Source of the DNA: JAPPLB01 sp965204095
GTDB lineage: Bacteria > Acidobacteriota > Terriglobia > Bryobacterales > UBA6623
Direction: 5' to 3'
DNA length: 64,000 nt
Assembly (NCBI GenBank): GCA_965204095.1
Contig: OZ241991.1
Coordinates: forward strand, 4,030,001 to 4,094,000
The notes below the pieces were generated by a model. That model was given only the letters and a program-made list of their open reading frames with translations. It searched no databases and was not told the origin of the DNA. Position numbers and translations under genes: made by a program. Positions 49,649 to 59,193 of the stretch are shown here, one piece after another. Every line of letters starts with the position of its first letter. Position 1 is the stretch's first letter.

Positions 49649-49799
49649 ATCGGCTGCGCTGCTCCTACTTCACAAGATTTGCCACTGGCACGAGTTCTGC
49701 TTGCGGAGGAACCATCGCGGCCGGGCAGCCGCAATGGGTCGAGGATGAGCGCTTCGCAATGGCCGACCGGCTGCGAGCGGAATGCGGCGAGGCTTCTGG

Positions 49800-52217
49800 A
49801 TGATCCGGAATCTCTCCCGCTGGGCTTTGCGAGTCGTGGCAAAGCTGATCCTGATACTGGCGATCGCCGGCGTGGTCATGTTCTTCTGGTTCCGCACCTC
49901 GCTCCCCCGGCTCGATGGATCAGTGACCGTCGCCGGTCTTGAGCAGCCCGTCTCGATCGTACGCGACACACGCGGCATCCCGCACATCTACGCCAAATCC
50001 GAAAACGACGCTTGGTTCGCCCTGGGCTATGTCCATGCGCAGGACCGGTTGTTCCAGATGGAGATGCAGCGGCGGATCGTACAGGGCCGGCTGTCGGAAA
50101 TCATCGGCGCCTCAGGTCTGTTGTCCGACCGGATGTTCCGCGCCCTCGGCCTGTACCGGCGCGCGCAGGAGAGCTTGAAACATCTGCCAGCAGAGCCGCT
50201 TGCAATGCTCGAAGCTTACACGGCCGGAGTGAACCAGTGGCTGCTGACCCGCAAAGGCACGCTGCCGCCGGAATTCAACCTGTTCTTCGTGGAATTCGAG
50301 CCCTGGGACCCAGCGGACACCATCGTCTGGGGCAAGCTGATGGCGGTCCGGCTGTCGACGGACTGGAAGAGCGAGCTGCTCCGGGCACGGATTGTCCAGG
50401 AGGCCGGCGAGGCATCCATCCCGGTTCTTTTCCCTCCCTATCCGGGCGACGCGCCCATAACGATCAAGTCCTACGAAGAGGGCCTGCTGAAAGAACTGGA
50501 TCTCGGAGCGCTGTTAGCCGCCCTGCCCCATGAAGTGCTCGGCGCGGGGGCCTCCAACGCCTGGGCGCTCAGCCCCGATCGGACGGACACCGGAGCGGCA
50601 ATTCTGGCGAGCGATCCTCATCTCGACATGAATGCGCCAGTGTTGTGGTATCTCGTCCAGATTAATGCTCCAGGTCTGAGTCTCAACGGCGCCACCGTGC
50701 CGGGCGGGCCGTTGCTCATTCTGGGTCATAACCGCCACATCGCCTGGGGTATGACGTCCGCCCACATCGATACCGACGACATCATCCTGGAAAAACTCGA
50801 TCCGAGCGATCCGACCCGCTACCTCGTCGGCGACAAGTCGCTTGCCTTCGACATCCGCACGGAAAAGATCAAGGTTCGGTTCGGTGAGGATGTAAAGCTT
50901 ACGATCCGCGAATCGCGCAACGGGCCGGCGCTCGACATCGGTGATGACTTGAAGGATCTCGAGAAGAAGGAACAGCGCGTCGCCGTTCTGCGCTCGCCCT
51001 GGCTGAGCCGGGCGGACACCAACTCCGCCAGCTTTGCCGGGGTCAACAAGGCGAAGAACTGGGACGAGTTCAGAAACGCCCTGCGCCTGTTTGTCGGCCC
51101 GGTGCAGAATTTCGTCTATGCCGACAAGGCGGGCAACATCGGCTATCTCGTTCCCGGCGCCATCCCGGTTCGCAAGCGCCCAGACTCCGGCTATTTGCCT
51201 CAGGACGGCACCGATCCCGACAGCGAACTGACCGGCTACATTCCCAACGGCGCGCTGCCGCAAAGCTACAATCCACCGGACGGCGTGCTGATCACCGCCA
51301 ACAACAGGATCGCCGGCGGCGACTATCCCTATTTCCTGTCAAAAAGCTGGGGCGACCATTATCGCGCGACACGGATTGCGCAACTCGTGGCTGCGAAACG
51401 GCGGTTCATGCCGGACGAGATCGCCCGGATGCAGGCTGACCATGTCTCGCTCGCTGCGCGAGCTACCCTGCAGCCGATGCTGAAGTTCGAACCGGCCGGC
51501 GAACTGCAACGGCGTACTATCGAAATGATGAAAAGCTGGGACGGCGCCATGGCGCTCACCCGGCCGGAGCCGCTGATCTACACCGTCTGGTTCTACGAAC
51601 TGAACCGCCGTCTCTACGGCGACGAACTGGGCGATGTCGCCGACCGATTTGTTTCCTACCGTCCGGAAGTGGTCATCAACATCCTGACAAACCACCGGAA
51701 ATGGTGCGACGATGTCCGGACCAGCGTGACGGAGGACTGCCCGGCGATTCTGCAACAGAGCCTGACGGCGGCGCTGGATTTCCTCTCCGGCAAGCTGGGC
51801 GACGATCCGTGGCTCTGGCGCTGGGGCGATCTGCATTATGCCGAAATGCGGCACCAGGCCTTCGGCTCGATTCCGCTGCTCAACCGGCTGACCACGATCC
51901 GGATCGCCGCCAACGGCTCCCGCCATACGGTGAACAAGGCAGCGATGAACTACCGCGACGCCAATCCGTTCGCGACGCGACAGGGTGCGGGTTTCCGCGG
52001 CGTCTACGATTTCTCCGACCTGAAAAAATCCTGCTTCACCATCAGCAGCGGCCAGTCCGGCAACCCCTATTCCTTCTATTACGACAACTTGGTGCAGGAC
52101 TGGCGCGACGTGCGCCACTGGCGGTTGGCGCTGGATGAAGCAACGGCGCGTCAGAGCGCCGTCGGTGTGCTGACCTTGTCTCCGAAAACCTCGAACGCTC
52201 CGGGGTCCGACGAATGA
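49800..52217 (+). CDS. Penicillin acylase family N-terminal nucleophile hydrolase
   Basis: An 805-residue precursor from ATG 49800. It has an N-terminal membrane anchor or signal (VAKLILILAIAGVVMFFWFR), an alpha chain with RDTRGIPHIYAKSENDAWFA and GYVHAQDRLFQMEMQRR, and then the autocleavage site GAGASNAWALS with Ser252 becoming the catalytic N-terminus of the beta chain. DPHLDMNAPVLWYLVQI and GGPLLILGHNRHIAWGMTSA are conserved. Substrates may be acyl-homoserine lactones or other amides; not readable from sequence. A MITE-like element follows 46 bases downstream. Confidence 0.92.
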   Translation: MIRNLSRWALRVVAKLILILAIAGVVMFFWFRTSLPRLDGSVTVAGLEQPVSIVRDTRGIPHIYAKSENDAWFALGYVHAQDRLFQMEMQRRIVQGRLSEIIGASGLLSDRMFRALGLYRRAQESLKHLPAEPLAMLEAYTAGVNQWLLTRKGTLPPEFNLFFVEFEPWDPADTIVWGKLMAVRLSTDWKSELLRARIVQEAGEASIPVLFPPYPGDAPITIKSYEEGLLKELDLGALLAALPHEVLGAGASNAWALSPDRTDTGAAILASDPHLDMNAPVLWYLVQINAPGLSLNGATVPGGPLLILGHNRHIAWGMTSAHIDTDDIILEKLDPSDPTRYLVGDKSLAFDIRTEKIKVRFGEDVKLTIRESRNGPALDIGDDLKDLEKKEQRVAVLRSPWLSRADTNSASFAGVNKAKNWDEFRNALRLFVGPVQNFVYADKAGNIGYLVPGAIPVRKRPDSGYLPQDGTDPDSELTGYIPNGALPQSYNPPDGVLITANNRIAGGDYPYFLSKSWGDHYRATRIAQLVAAKRRFMPDEIARMQADHVSLAARATLQPMLKFEPAGELQRRTIEMMKSWDGAMALTRPEPLIYTVWFYELNRRLYGDELGDVADRFVSYRPEVVINILTNHRKWCDDVRTSVTEDCPAILQQSLTAALDFLSGKLGDDPWLWRWGDLHYAEMRHQAFGSIPLLNRLTTIRIAANGSRHTVNKAAMNYRDANPFATRQGAGFRGVYDFSDLKKSCFTISSGQSGNPYSFYYDNLVQDWRDVRHWRLALDEATARQSAVGVLTLSPKTSNAPGSDE

Positions 52218-52263
52218 CCGTCATTGCGCAGGATATCCGCGCAGCCGCGGGGCTCTTGCGGGA

Positions 52264-52448
52264 CTGGCCTGCATTTCTCACCATTTGACGGCCGCGGCAC
52301 GCGATAAGACCGCCATGACTTCTTTGCGCTTGCTTGCTGGGCTCACGATGTACGGGTCAAGTACACCTGCGCGCCAAGCGGCTCGCGCCTCGCCCTGACA
52401 GCCTTCTCACGCACTTCGCCTCGCCACGTGGTCAGAAATGCAGGTCAG
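52264..52448 (-). mobile_element. MITE-like element, full copy D (185 bp, inverted)
   Basis: Same element as copies A-C in the opposite orientation: CTGGCCTGCATTTCTCACCA at the left and GTGGTCAGAAATGCAGGTCAG at the right. The ends are less perfect. The interior contains CACGATGTACGGGTCAAGTA, the palindrome counterpart. It lies in the 376-base gap after the acylase gene, where no gene is seen. Confidence 0.8.
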
Positions 52449-52593
52449 GCGGTGCTCACGCCGACCCGGAACCAGCGTGCCTTGTCCAGCCGCGTGATCG
52501 CGGTAATGTTGATGGGTTACGGCGCGCATCACGAAGCACGCATCGAGCCGCAGGCGCCCGTGCTACTCATCACGAGACAAGAGACACAGCCTT

Positions 52594-53733
52594 CTACAGG
52601 CCGGCTTCGGTGGCTTCGATCAATGCATCCACGACCCTTCTGAGCGCTTCTTCGGGCGTAGCTCCGGACTGCAGCGCGGCTCGATACGTCTCGACCTGCA
52701 GGTGGGAACTGGTTCCCCGCGAGATGATGTTTCGGGCGTGTTCGATCTCTTTCACGCAATCGAAGAACTCTGCATCCTCGCGCAGGATGCCGAGCAGTTC
52801 TTCCATGAGGTCGGGGAAGGGGACGATCTCTCCCCGTCCGAAGTCCACCATGCCCTGGTCCAGGCCGTAGCGCTGCGCCCTCCAGCGATTCTCTTCCACC
52901 AGCATCCGTGCGTAGACCCGCCAGCGCTGGTTGTCCCGCCGCAGCCGGTAGAGCATGCGGCACACGCAACGGAACAGCGCGGCGCAACAGATGGCATCGT
53001 CGATGCGGGTGCAGACGTCGGTGATCCGCATCTCCAGTGTCGGGAAGCGGGCGCTCGGCCTGACGTCCCACCAGATCTTCGTGGCGTCCTCGAGAAGCCC
53101 CGCGGCGATCATCAGCTCTACGGCGCGTCGGTATTCTCCGTAGCTCGCGAAGTTCTCCGGCAGTCCGGTCCGCGGCAGCTCATCGAAAACGCATAGCCGG
53201 TACGAGCGGAGGCCTGTCTCGGTGCCTTCCCAGAAGGGAGAGGACGTGCTCAGGGCGAGAAGATGGGGCAGGAAATACGGGACCTGGTTGAAGAGATCGA
53301 TGCGTAGATTGTCTTCTTCGATGCCGACATGGACGTGCATGCCGCAGATGAGTAGCCGGTGGGCGACGACCTGCATGTCCTCCTGCAGGATGCGGTACCT
53401 CAACTTGTCGGTGGGCTTCTGCTTGCGCCATTGAGCAAAGGGATGCGTCGACGCAGCGATCGGCGCCAGACCGTGTTCACTGGCGATCTCCGCAACGGTG
53501 CGGCGCAAGTGCATCAAGTCGGCCCGCGCCTCGGCGATGGATCCGCAGACCGAGGTGCCGACTTCAATCTGCGTGCGAAGGAATTCCCGGCTGAAGTGGC
53601 CGGAGAGCTGTATCTCGTAGGCCTCGATGAGCGCGGGCGGCGGCTCGCTGACCAGATCCCGCGACTGCCGGTCGACGAGAAGGTACTCTTCCTCGATCCC
53701 GATGCTGAAGCTGGGCTCTCGCAGCGGCATCAA
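52594..53733 (-). CDS. ybdK: Carboxylate-amine ligase, YbdK/GCS2-like
   Basis: A 379-residue ATP-dependent ligase of the glutamate-cysteine ligase 2 superfamily: FSIGIEEEYLLVDRQSRDLV, TQIEVGTSVCGSIAEAR, LLICGMHVHVGIEEDNLRID and PTLEMRITDVCTRIDDAICC give the ATP/metal-binding residues. The reaction is probably weak glutamate-cysteine ligation or another carboxylate-amine coupling. It overlaps the upstream amidohydrolase by 4 bases (ATGA), so the two are co-translated. Confidence 0.9.
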   Translation of the reverse strand: MMPLREPSFSIGIEEEYLLVDRQSRDLVSEPPPALIEAYEIQLSGHFSREFLRTQIEVGTSVCGSIAEARADLMHLRRTVAEIASEHGLAPIAASTHPFAQWRKQKPTDKLRYRILQEDMQVVAHRLLICGMHVHVGIEEDNLRIDLFNQVPYFLPHLLALSTSSPFWEGTETGLRSYRLCVFDELPRTGLPENFASYGEYRRAVELMIAAGLLEDATKIWWDVRPSARFPTLEMRITDVCTRIDDAICCAALFRCVCRMLYRLRRDNQRWRVYARMLVEENRWRAQRYGLDQGMVDFGRGEIVPFPDLMEELLGILREDAEFFDCVKEIEHARNIISRGTSSHLQVETYRAALQSGATPEEALRRVVDALIEATEAGL

Positions 53734-54572
53734 CTCACTCCAGGCAGGGAGCGCAAGTTGGCGACGACGCCTGCCAGGGCATCGCCGAGCATATCGGCAT
53801 AGAGTTCGATTCCGGCCCGGTCGTGGATCAGGTCTTCGCGGATTTCGACGAGGGCGCTGGGAATCTCCGCGGACGAAGCGTGGAACTCCTGCGAGAAGTC
53901 GAAATGGTCCCGGGCTGAATAGGGCTCGTTGTCACCGACGACCACTCCCGGGTTGGCGCGAAGGGCTTTGATGAGAGGCCGCGCCACCCTCGGATCCTGG
54001 TCCCAGAGCACTCCGAAGTGCCAGGGCCGTGCGCAACCGTTCAACTTGGGCGTGAAGCTATGGATGGCTGCGAAGATCGGCGCTGAGCCTGCTCGCCGGA
54101 TGCGTTCGAGGACGCTCGCAATGGCCTGGTGGTAGGGCGTGAACAAAGCCTCGGCGCGCCGCGCGGCCTCCCCCGGCTCGAGACCGAGGTTCCCCGGGAT
54201 GACCGTGCCGTCACTGACTTCCAGGATGGACGTCTCGGACCCGGGCCTGCGGTTGCAGTCGATGACGAGGCGAGAATATCCGCTGAACACGGCCGGTGCG
54301 TCGAAGCGCTCCGCAAGCCGGCGCGTAACCTCCGCGGCGCCGATGTCCCACCCGATATGGCGTTCGAGATCCCGCGAGGCGAGCCCGAGATTGCCCAGCG
54401 ACTCGGGCACCGCATGCGAGGCGTGGTCGCAGGTGAGCACCAGCGGAGTGCGGCCGGCCTTGTTGACGATGCAACAGGGGGGCGGCTCGTGCTCCGCCAG
54501 CAGTGGCGCATGCCTCGTTGGGGGTCTCTCCGCGGTCTCGGTTTCACTTCTCACGGCCGCATCTCTGTCCAA
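53730..54572 (-). CDS. N-formylglutamate amidohydrolase family protein
   Basis: A 280-residue zinc amidohydrolase-like protein with LVLTCDHASHAVPESLGNLG, RHIGWDIGAAEVTRRLAERF, IDCNRRPGSETSILEVSDGT and IFAAIHSFTPKLNGCARPWH. Paired with a YbdK-type ligase it probably acts on a gamma-glutamyl or related amide rather than in histidine breakdown, since no hut genes are near. First gene of a two-gene operon. Confidence 0.88.
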   Translation of the reverse strand: MDRDAAVRSETETAERPPTRHAPLLAEHEPPPCCIVNKAGRTPLVLTCDHASHAVPESLGNLGLASRDLERHIGWDIGAAEVTRRLAERFDAPAVFSGYSRLVIDCNRRPGSETSILEVSDGTVIPGNLGLEPGEAARRAEALFTPYHQAIASVLERIRRAGSAPIFAAIHSFTPKLNGCARPWHFGVLWDQDPRVARPLIKALRANPGVVVGDNEPYSARDHFDFSQEFHASSAEIPSALVEIREDLIHDRAGIELYADMLGDALAGVVANLRSLPGVS

Positions 54573-54844
54573 AGCTCGATTCGGAATTGACGCCGGCTGG
54601 GCTTCGCATCCTCAAGATCGCGAGAAGAGCGGCTCGATGCGGCGTGTGAAGAAGCTCTCGATCGGATGTTTCAAGATCGATCCTTGGCATTCTAGCAACA
54701 TGCCTAGGCGGGAATGAGGGGAAGACCGTGTTTCGTAGTCCGGGACGGCGAACTTCTTGAGCGGCGCAGGGACACTTCCGGCGACCATTCACAAGACACG
54801 AAACACTGCAAAAGGCATGGTTCTACATTCGGAACGGGCGGCAG

Positions 54845-54943
54845 ATGAAGTTCAGCGGGTCGAAGGAAGAACTGCGGTGGAGGCTGAGCAACGACCCGGT
54901 CGTCGTCGAGCTGAAGGAAGTCGCGCCCCGCGTCACCGCCTGA
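54845..54943 (+). pseudogene. C-terminal gene remnant
   Basis: A clean frame (MKFSGSKEELRWRLSNDPVV, VELKEVAPRVTA) is also open upstream as FYIRNGRQ, suggesting the 3' end of a lost gene. The rest of the gap 54573-54989 has CACAAGACACGAAACACTGC array units and nothing else I can support. Confidence 0.35.
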
Positions 54944-54989
54944 GGCAATCTGCGAAGATGGGCCCTGGAGCGCAGGGTCGATCAGGAGG

Positions 54990-55743
54990 ATGATGGTGAT
55001 GAAGATCAGGTTGATCGCGGGCCTGCTGGCCGCTTTGACCGCCTGGGCGGAGTCAGGACAGCGGGCGGGGGAATCGCGGGAGTTCGACGGGATGGAGTTC
55101 GTGTGGGTGCCGTCGGGGGAGTTCCCGATGGGCTCGACCAGCGCTGAAGCCAGGAGTAACGAGCAGCCGCTGACGCAGGTTCGGATCAGCCGGGGGTATT
55201 GGCTTGGCAAGTACGAGGTGACGCAGGGGAGTGGCAGGCGTGATGGGATCGAACCCCTCGAGGTTCTCGGGGTGCGGGAACTGTCCGGTGGAGAAGGTTT
55301 CCTGGGATGATGCGCAGGAGTTCATCGGGCGGTTGAACCAGCGGTCAGGCGGGGCGCGGTACCGGTCGCCGACAGAGGCGGAGTGGGAGTACGCGGCGCG
55401 GGCGGGAACGAGCGGGGACCGCTACAGTGGAGATTTGGACGCGATCGCGCGGTACGGAGAGGGCCTCGAAGGCAGCACGCATCCGGTGGGTCGGAAGGAT
55501 CCCAACGCGTGGGGACTGCACGACATGCTGAGGAACGTGTACGAGTGGGTGCAGGACTGGTACGGCGGCTATCCATGAGGAACGGTGACGGATCCTCGGG
55601 GTCCGGATTCAGGCTCCAGCCGGGTGTTCCGGGGCGGCAGTTGGTTCAGCCTCGCCAGGCACTGCCGTGCGTCGTATCGCTACGACTTCTCGCCTGGAGC
55701 TCGCAACTTCATTCTCGGAGTCCGCCTGCTGAGGACGGAATAA
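54990..55743 (+). pseudogene. SUMF1 / formylglycine-generating-enzyme-like protein, broken twice
   Basis: Starts with a signal peptide (MKIRLIAGLLAALTAWAESG), then FVWVPSGEFPMGSTSAEARS and GYWLGKYEVTQG. A net loss of two bases near 55230 shifts the frame to VMGSNPSRFSGCGNCPVEKV, WDDAQEFIGRLNQRSG and PTEAEWEYAARAGTSG. A TGA at 55576 interrupts it after WYGGYP, although the same frame continues as GTVTDPRGPDSGSSRVFRGG to a TAA at 55741. The complete set is a secreted SUMF1-domain protein; the breaks should inactivate it. Confidence 0.8.
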
Positions 55744-56272
55744 CCCTTTTTGCTTTTAGCCGGTTTCCCGGTGCGGAGCGACCAGGGACGGGGCAGCGCC
55801 GACGGCAGAAAAGGTGTCGTCTTGAATGCTCTCTCGCTGTGGTCGTTGCGCGATGAGAACAACCTCCCCTCTGACTTGGCGGGTGCGCCGTTCAGTAACA
55901 TTACCGACCGCAACGGGAACGTGATCCCCGGCGCCGAGTCCCACGGCATCTTCCCGTACGCCCGAACTTCCCCTTTCGGGATCAACGGGGGGTACAGCTA
56001 CGTCCGACCAGGCATCCGCTTCCAGCCTGCTCGAGGCCACGAAAAGCCGTGATGCGTGGCTCGTGCGGCTACGGTTTTTCGGCAAGCGGCCTATGGCTGG
56101 GAGTATGGGTAAATACCGTGACCCGTGATGTGTATCGAGAAGAGGTGGAAGTTCGCCAGCCGCCAGGCATTTCTTTCTTGATCGAGCCAAGCCACTTCCG
56201 ATGGTTTTCAACCAAGCAGAAAACACCAGACGCAGATTTCTTCAGACGCTTTGGAGGAAGGTCTCTATCGGA
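55744..56272. other. Region with an unidentified fragment and repeat module
   Basis: The plus strand is open from about 55822 to 56052 with SLWSLRDENNLPSDLAGAPF and NITDRNGNVIPGAESHGIFP, which looks like real protein sequence without a recognisable start or family. From about 56055 a repeat related to 57325 and 58240 follows, ending in CAAGCCACTTCCGATGGTTT. Confidence 0.4.
56055..56225 (+). repeat. Dispersed capsid-end-like repeat, copy 1
   Basis: TGCGGCTACGGTTTTTCGGC at the start and AGGCATTTCTTTCTTGATCG with GAGCCAAGCCACTTCCGATG at the end. The same order of segments occurs at 57325-57490 and 58240-58400. This copy is the most diverged. Confidence 0.5.
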
Positions 56273-57220
56273 TCAGTACCAGCTCTCATCCAACCGCCGG
56301 TAGGCATCGGAATCCTTGAGCGCCTCTCTGTGCTTGACGTATGCCCAGGGCGTCTTGCCAAACCGGTCTCGCGCTCTCAGGTCCGCTCCCGCGTCCAGCA
56401 GCATGGCGATGACGGCGGGATTCTCGTTGTTGGCAGCTGCCCAATGCAGAGGCGTCTTTCCAAACTTGTCCCAAGCCTCGAGACCTGCACCTAGATCCAC
56501 CAGCGTAGAGATGACGGCAGGATTCTTGTTGGACATGGCGGCTTTGTGCAGAAGCGTCGAGCCAAACTTGTCCCGCGCCTTGAGATCCGCGCCGGCATCC
56601 ACGAGAGCGGTGATAACGGCGGGATTCCCGTTGTGACCAGCGGCATGATGCAGAGGTGTCATGCCAAGCATTGTTTCCCGGGCCTCGAGATCCACGCCGG
56701 CGTCCACGAGAACGTTGATGATGGTCGGATTCTCGCTTGCCATGGCCGCATGATGCAGGGGTGTCATGCCGAGCATGGCCCGGGCCTTGAGATTCGCGCC
56801 GGCGTCCAAGAGAGTTCTGATCACGGCGGGATTCCCATTTCCAAAAGCCGCTGTATGCAGAGGCGTGAGGCCGTTCTTGTCCTGGGCCTCGAGATCCGCG
56901 CCTGTATCCACCAGCACGGCGATAACGGCGGGATCGTCGTTGGCCGAGGCCGCACTATGCAGCGGAGTGTTGCCCATCTCGTTCCGCGCATTGAGGTCCG
57001 CTCCTGTCTGGATGCAGTCGGCCACATCCGAAGCGGTCGCTGTCTCGAAAAACTCCAGCGAATTCCAGTCCGCGCAGTCGATGGCCGTTATCGGGGCAGC
57101 TATGACCGTCAAGTAAAGGCTGATCACCGGGGCGACCCGGATCGAGAATCCTGGTTGCATTGTCATCCGCCAAGTCTCCAGCATTCGTCTCTTTCTTGCG
57201 GCAAACTCTTCCTGTGTCAC
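56273..57220 (-). CDS. Secreted ankyrin-repeat protein
   Basis: Up to 315 residues; the start near 57166 (MTMQPGFSIRVAPVISLYLT) gives a signal peptide ending ITAIDCADW. Seven ankyrin repeats follow with the GxTPLHxAA core (NTPLHSAASANDDPAVIAVL, LTPLHTAAFGNGNPAVIRTL and others), each about 35 residues, ending TPWAYVKHREALKDSDAYRR. It probably mediates protein-protein contacts in the periplasm or outside the cell. Regular repeats suggest recent expansion. Confidence 0.85.
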   Translation of the reverse strand: MTQEEFAARKRRMLETWRMTMQPGFSIRVAPVISLYLTVIAAPITAIDCADWNSLEFFETATASDVADCIQTGADLNARNEMGNTPLHSAASANDDPAVIAVLVDTGADLEAQDKNGLTPLHTAAFGNGNPAVIRTLLDAGANLKARAMLGMTPLHHAAMASENPTIINVLVDAGVDLEARETMLGMTPLHHAAGHNGNPAVITALVDAGADLKARDKFGSTLLHKAAMSNKNPAVISTLVDLGAGLEAWDKFGKTPLHWAAANNENPAVIAMLLDAGADLRARDRFGKTPWAYVKHREALKDSDAYRRLDESWY

Positions 57221-57324
57221 TCGCAGACCACACCAGCTCCGACATCCGCAACTTGCAGGGGCGTCTTGCCCATGTCAACGACGTTCCGTATCGTGGCCTC
57301 GCCCTATGTATCCATTCTCGGCCG

Positions 57325-57490
57325 GGGGCGGCTACAGCTTCCGGCGAATGTTCTACGGCTCGACGGGTATTTCATGATCCGCGATTCTTGATATGCGTCG
57401 CGAAGAGGAAGGGTTTCACCCACGGGAAGGCATTTCTTTCCTGAAGAACCAAGCCTCCTCGAATGGTTTATCACGAAACACGAATCACGG
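57325..57490 (+). repeat. Dispersed capsid-end-like repeat, copy 2
   Basis: GGCGGCTACAGCTTCCGGCG then TACGGCTCGACGGGTATTTC reads as GGYSFRRMFYGSTGIS, close to the capsid end GGYGFWQMAYGSTGTA. It is followed by GGCATTTCTTTCCTGAAGAA and a CACGAAACACGAATCACGGC array. Confidence 0.6.
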
Positions 57491-57535
57491 CTTATAGCGT
57501 TGCACACGATCCCTTAAATATGGGAATATGGGACT

Positions 57536-57802
57536 GTGAAAACGACCATCGAACTTCCGGATGACACTTTCCGGAAAGCCAAGGTCTTTGCCGCCAGCCG
57601 CGGTATGACGCTGAAGGGGTTCTTCACCGACGCGCTTGAGGAGAAACTCCTCCGCTGTGCCCACTCCGGACCGGCTCGCGAGCAGGAACCCGCCTGGATG
57701 GCCGGGTTCGGCGCGCTCGCTGATCTCTCCAACGAAAACCGCCGTGTCCTCGGATTGATCGAGGAGGAGTTCGAAACGCTCGCTCCGGAAGACCTTGCAT
57801 GA
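57536..57802 (+). CDS. VapB-like antitoxin
   Basis: An 88-residue protein from a GTG start (MKTTIELPDDTFRKAKVFAA). The N-terminus is a ribbon-helix-helix DNA-binding domain, and the C-terminal part (GFGALADLSNENRRVLGLIE) would cover the toxin. It overlaps the PIN toxin gene by 4 bases (ATGA). It should bind its own promoter, with AT-rich inverted sequence ATATGGGAATATGGG just upstream. Confidence 0.88.
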   Translation: MKTTIELPDDTFRKAKVFAASRGMTLKGFFTDALEEKLLRCAHSGPAREQEPAWMAGFGALADLSNENRRVLGLIEEEFETLAPEDLA

Positions 57803-58188
57803 TCCTCGACACCAACGCCTTGTCCGCCTGGGCGGAAGGTCGTCCGGTGGTAGAGGCCTCCTTGCGAGCCGCTGGCCGGCTCGTCGTTCCCAGCATCGTT
57901 CTCGGCGAATACTATTTCGGCATTCGCCAATCGCGCCATCGCAACCGCTATGAGGACTGGCTTCGCCGCTACCTGCCGCTGGCCGAAATCGCTACGGTTA
58001 CCTATGCGACGGCGGACGTCTACGCCGCCATCCGTCTGGAATTGAAACGCTCGGGCAACCCCCTCCCGTCCAATGATGTCTGGATTGCCGCTCTCGCCCG
58101 CCAGCACGTTCTACCGGTGTTAAGCAACGACGCCCATTTCGACATGGTTGCGGACATCGAGCGCATCGCCTTCGCTCCGGCCGATTGA
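57799..58188 (+). CDS. vapC: VapC-like PIN-domain toxin ribonuclease
   Basis: A 129-residue PIN nuclease. The acidic residues are Asp4 (ILDTNALSAWAEG), Glu44 (IVLGEYYFGIRQSRHR), Asp93 (SNDVWIAALARQ) and Asp112 (LSNDAHFDMV). VapC toxins cleave tRNA or rRNA when antitoxin is degraded. All catalytic positions are present, so the module looks intact. Confidence 0.92.
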   Translation: MILDTNALSAWAEGRPVVEASLRAAGRLVVPSIVLGEYYFGIRQSRHRNRYEDWLRRYLPLAEIATVTYATADVYAAIRLELKRSGNPLPSNDVWIAALARQHVLPVLSNDAHFDMVADIERIAFAPAD

Positions 58189-58239
58189 AAGGCTTAAAGG
58201 CCGTGTCTCATGTTTCGTGACTCGTTACTCGTGATGTGT

Positions 58240-58400
58240 GGCGCATGCGGCTGCGGCTTCCTGCGAATGGCTTACGGCTCGACAGGTATTTCGTGATGTG
58301 CGTCTCGAAGGGGCGGGGTTTAATCGGCCGTCGGGCGTTTCTTTCACGAGCGGAGCCAAGCCACTCCCCATGGTTCTTCCCGAAACCCGAATCACGGCCT
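58240..58400 (+). repeat. Dispersed capsid-end-like repeat, copy 3
   Basis: GCGGCTGCGGCTTCCTGCGA then ATGGCTTACGGCTCGACAGG reads as CGFLRMAYGSTGIS, the closest match to the capsid end. GGGCGTTTCTTTCACGAGCG and GAGCCAAGCCACTCCCCATG follow, and then a CACGG array end. Confidence 0.65.
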
Positions 58401-58470
58401 TTTATATGAAAGCCCCTTCGCAGCCTGCCTTTTCCCGGTTGCGGGATCATGAATCTGATAGGTTGGGTCC

Positions 58471-58932
58471 ATGGCAAGAAGCATGGCTGGCAGCGTCGAG
58501 GACTATCTGGAGGAACTTCCCCGGGAGCGCCGCGAGGCCCTGCAGGAGGTGCGCAAGGTTGTCTTGGACAACCTTCCGGCGGGATATGTCGAGACCATGA
58601 ACTGGGGCATGATCACGTATGAAATTCCCTTGGAGCGGTATCCCGACACGTACAACAAGCGCCCTCTGATGTACGCTGCCCTGGCGTCTCAGAAAAACCA
58701 TATGTCGCTCCACCTGATGTGCGTGTACAGCCACAAGGAGTCCCGGGTCCGGTTTGAGGAAAAATTCAAGGCCAGCGGCAAGAAGCTGAACATGGGCAAA
58801 TCGTGCGTTCGCTTCAAGAGACTGGAAGACCTGCCCCTGGATGTTGTCGGCGAGGCCATTGCGGGAACTTCCGTTGACGCCTATATCAGGATCTACCAGG
58901 AATCCCGAACGAAGCGGAAGACTTCCGCTTGA
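58471..58932 (+). CDS. DUF1801 (YdhG-like) protein
   Basis: A 153-residue cytosolic protein with SVEDYLEELPRERREALQEV, NWGMITYEIPLERYPDTYNK, LMYAALASQKNHMSLHLMCV and GKSCVRFKRLEDLPLDVVGE, the DUF1801 core that binds an unknown hydrophobic ligand. It stands alone between repeats. Confidence 0.88.
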   Translation: MARSMAGSVEDYLEELPRERREALQEVRKVVLDNLPAGYVETMNWGMITYEIPLERYPDTYNKRPLMYAALASQKNHMSLHLMCVYSHKESRVRFEEKFKASGKKLNMGKSCVRFKRLEDLPLDVVGEAIAGTSVDAYIRIYQESRTKRKTSA

Positions 58933-59193
58933 CGCCCGGATTGACCGCGGCTGAGGCATGTGGTCGGCGTGCAAGAGCAGTTCCCGGTTGCCCGCACCGA
59001 GTTGGACGAGCCTGAAGAAATCTATTCATCAAGGAAAGGGTGGCATCTTGACTGCGTTTGGTGGGCACCTTTGTCGTAACGAATCCCGAGACCCTAGTCA
59101 CGGCCTTTCCAACCTTTCCCGAGACACGAAACACGAATCACGGCTTTTACGGCCATTCCTGACTCTTCCGGTTCTGCTAACCTTGCTCGTATC
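58933..59193. other. Intergenic region before the Cache gene
   Basis: No gene is supported; a CACGA array (ACACGAAACACGAATCACGG) at about 59120-59145 and TTGACT near 59046 are all that stand out. Confidence 0.4.
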
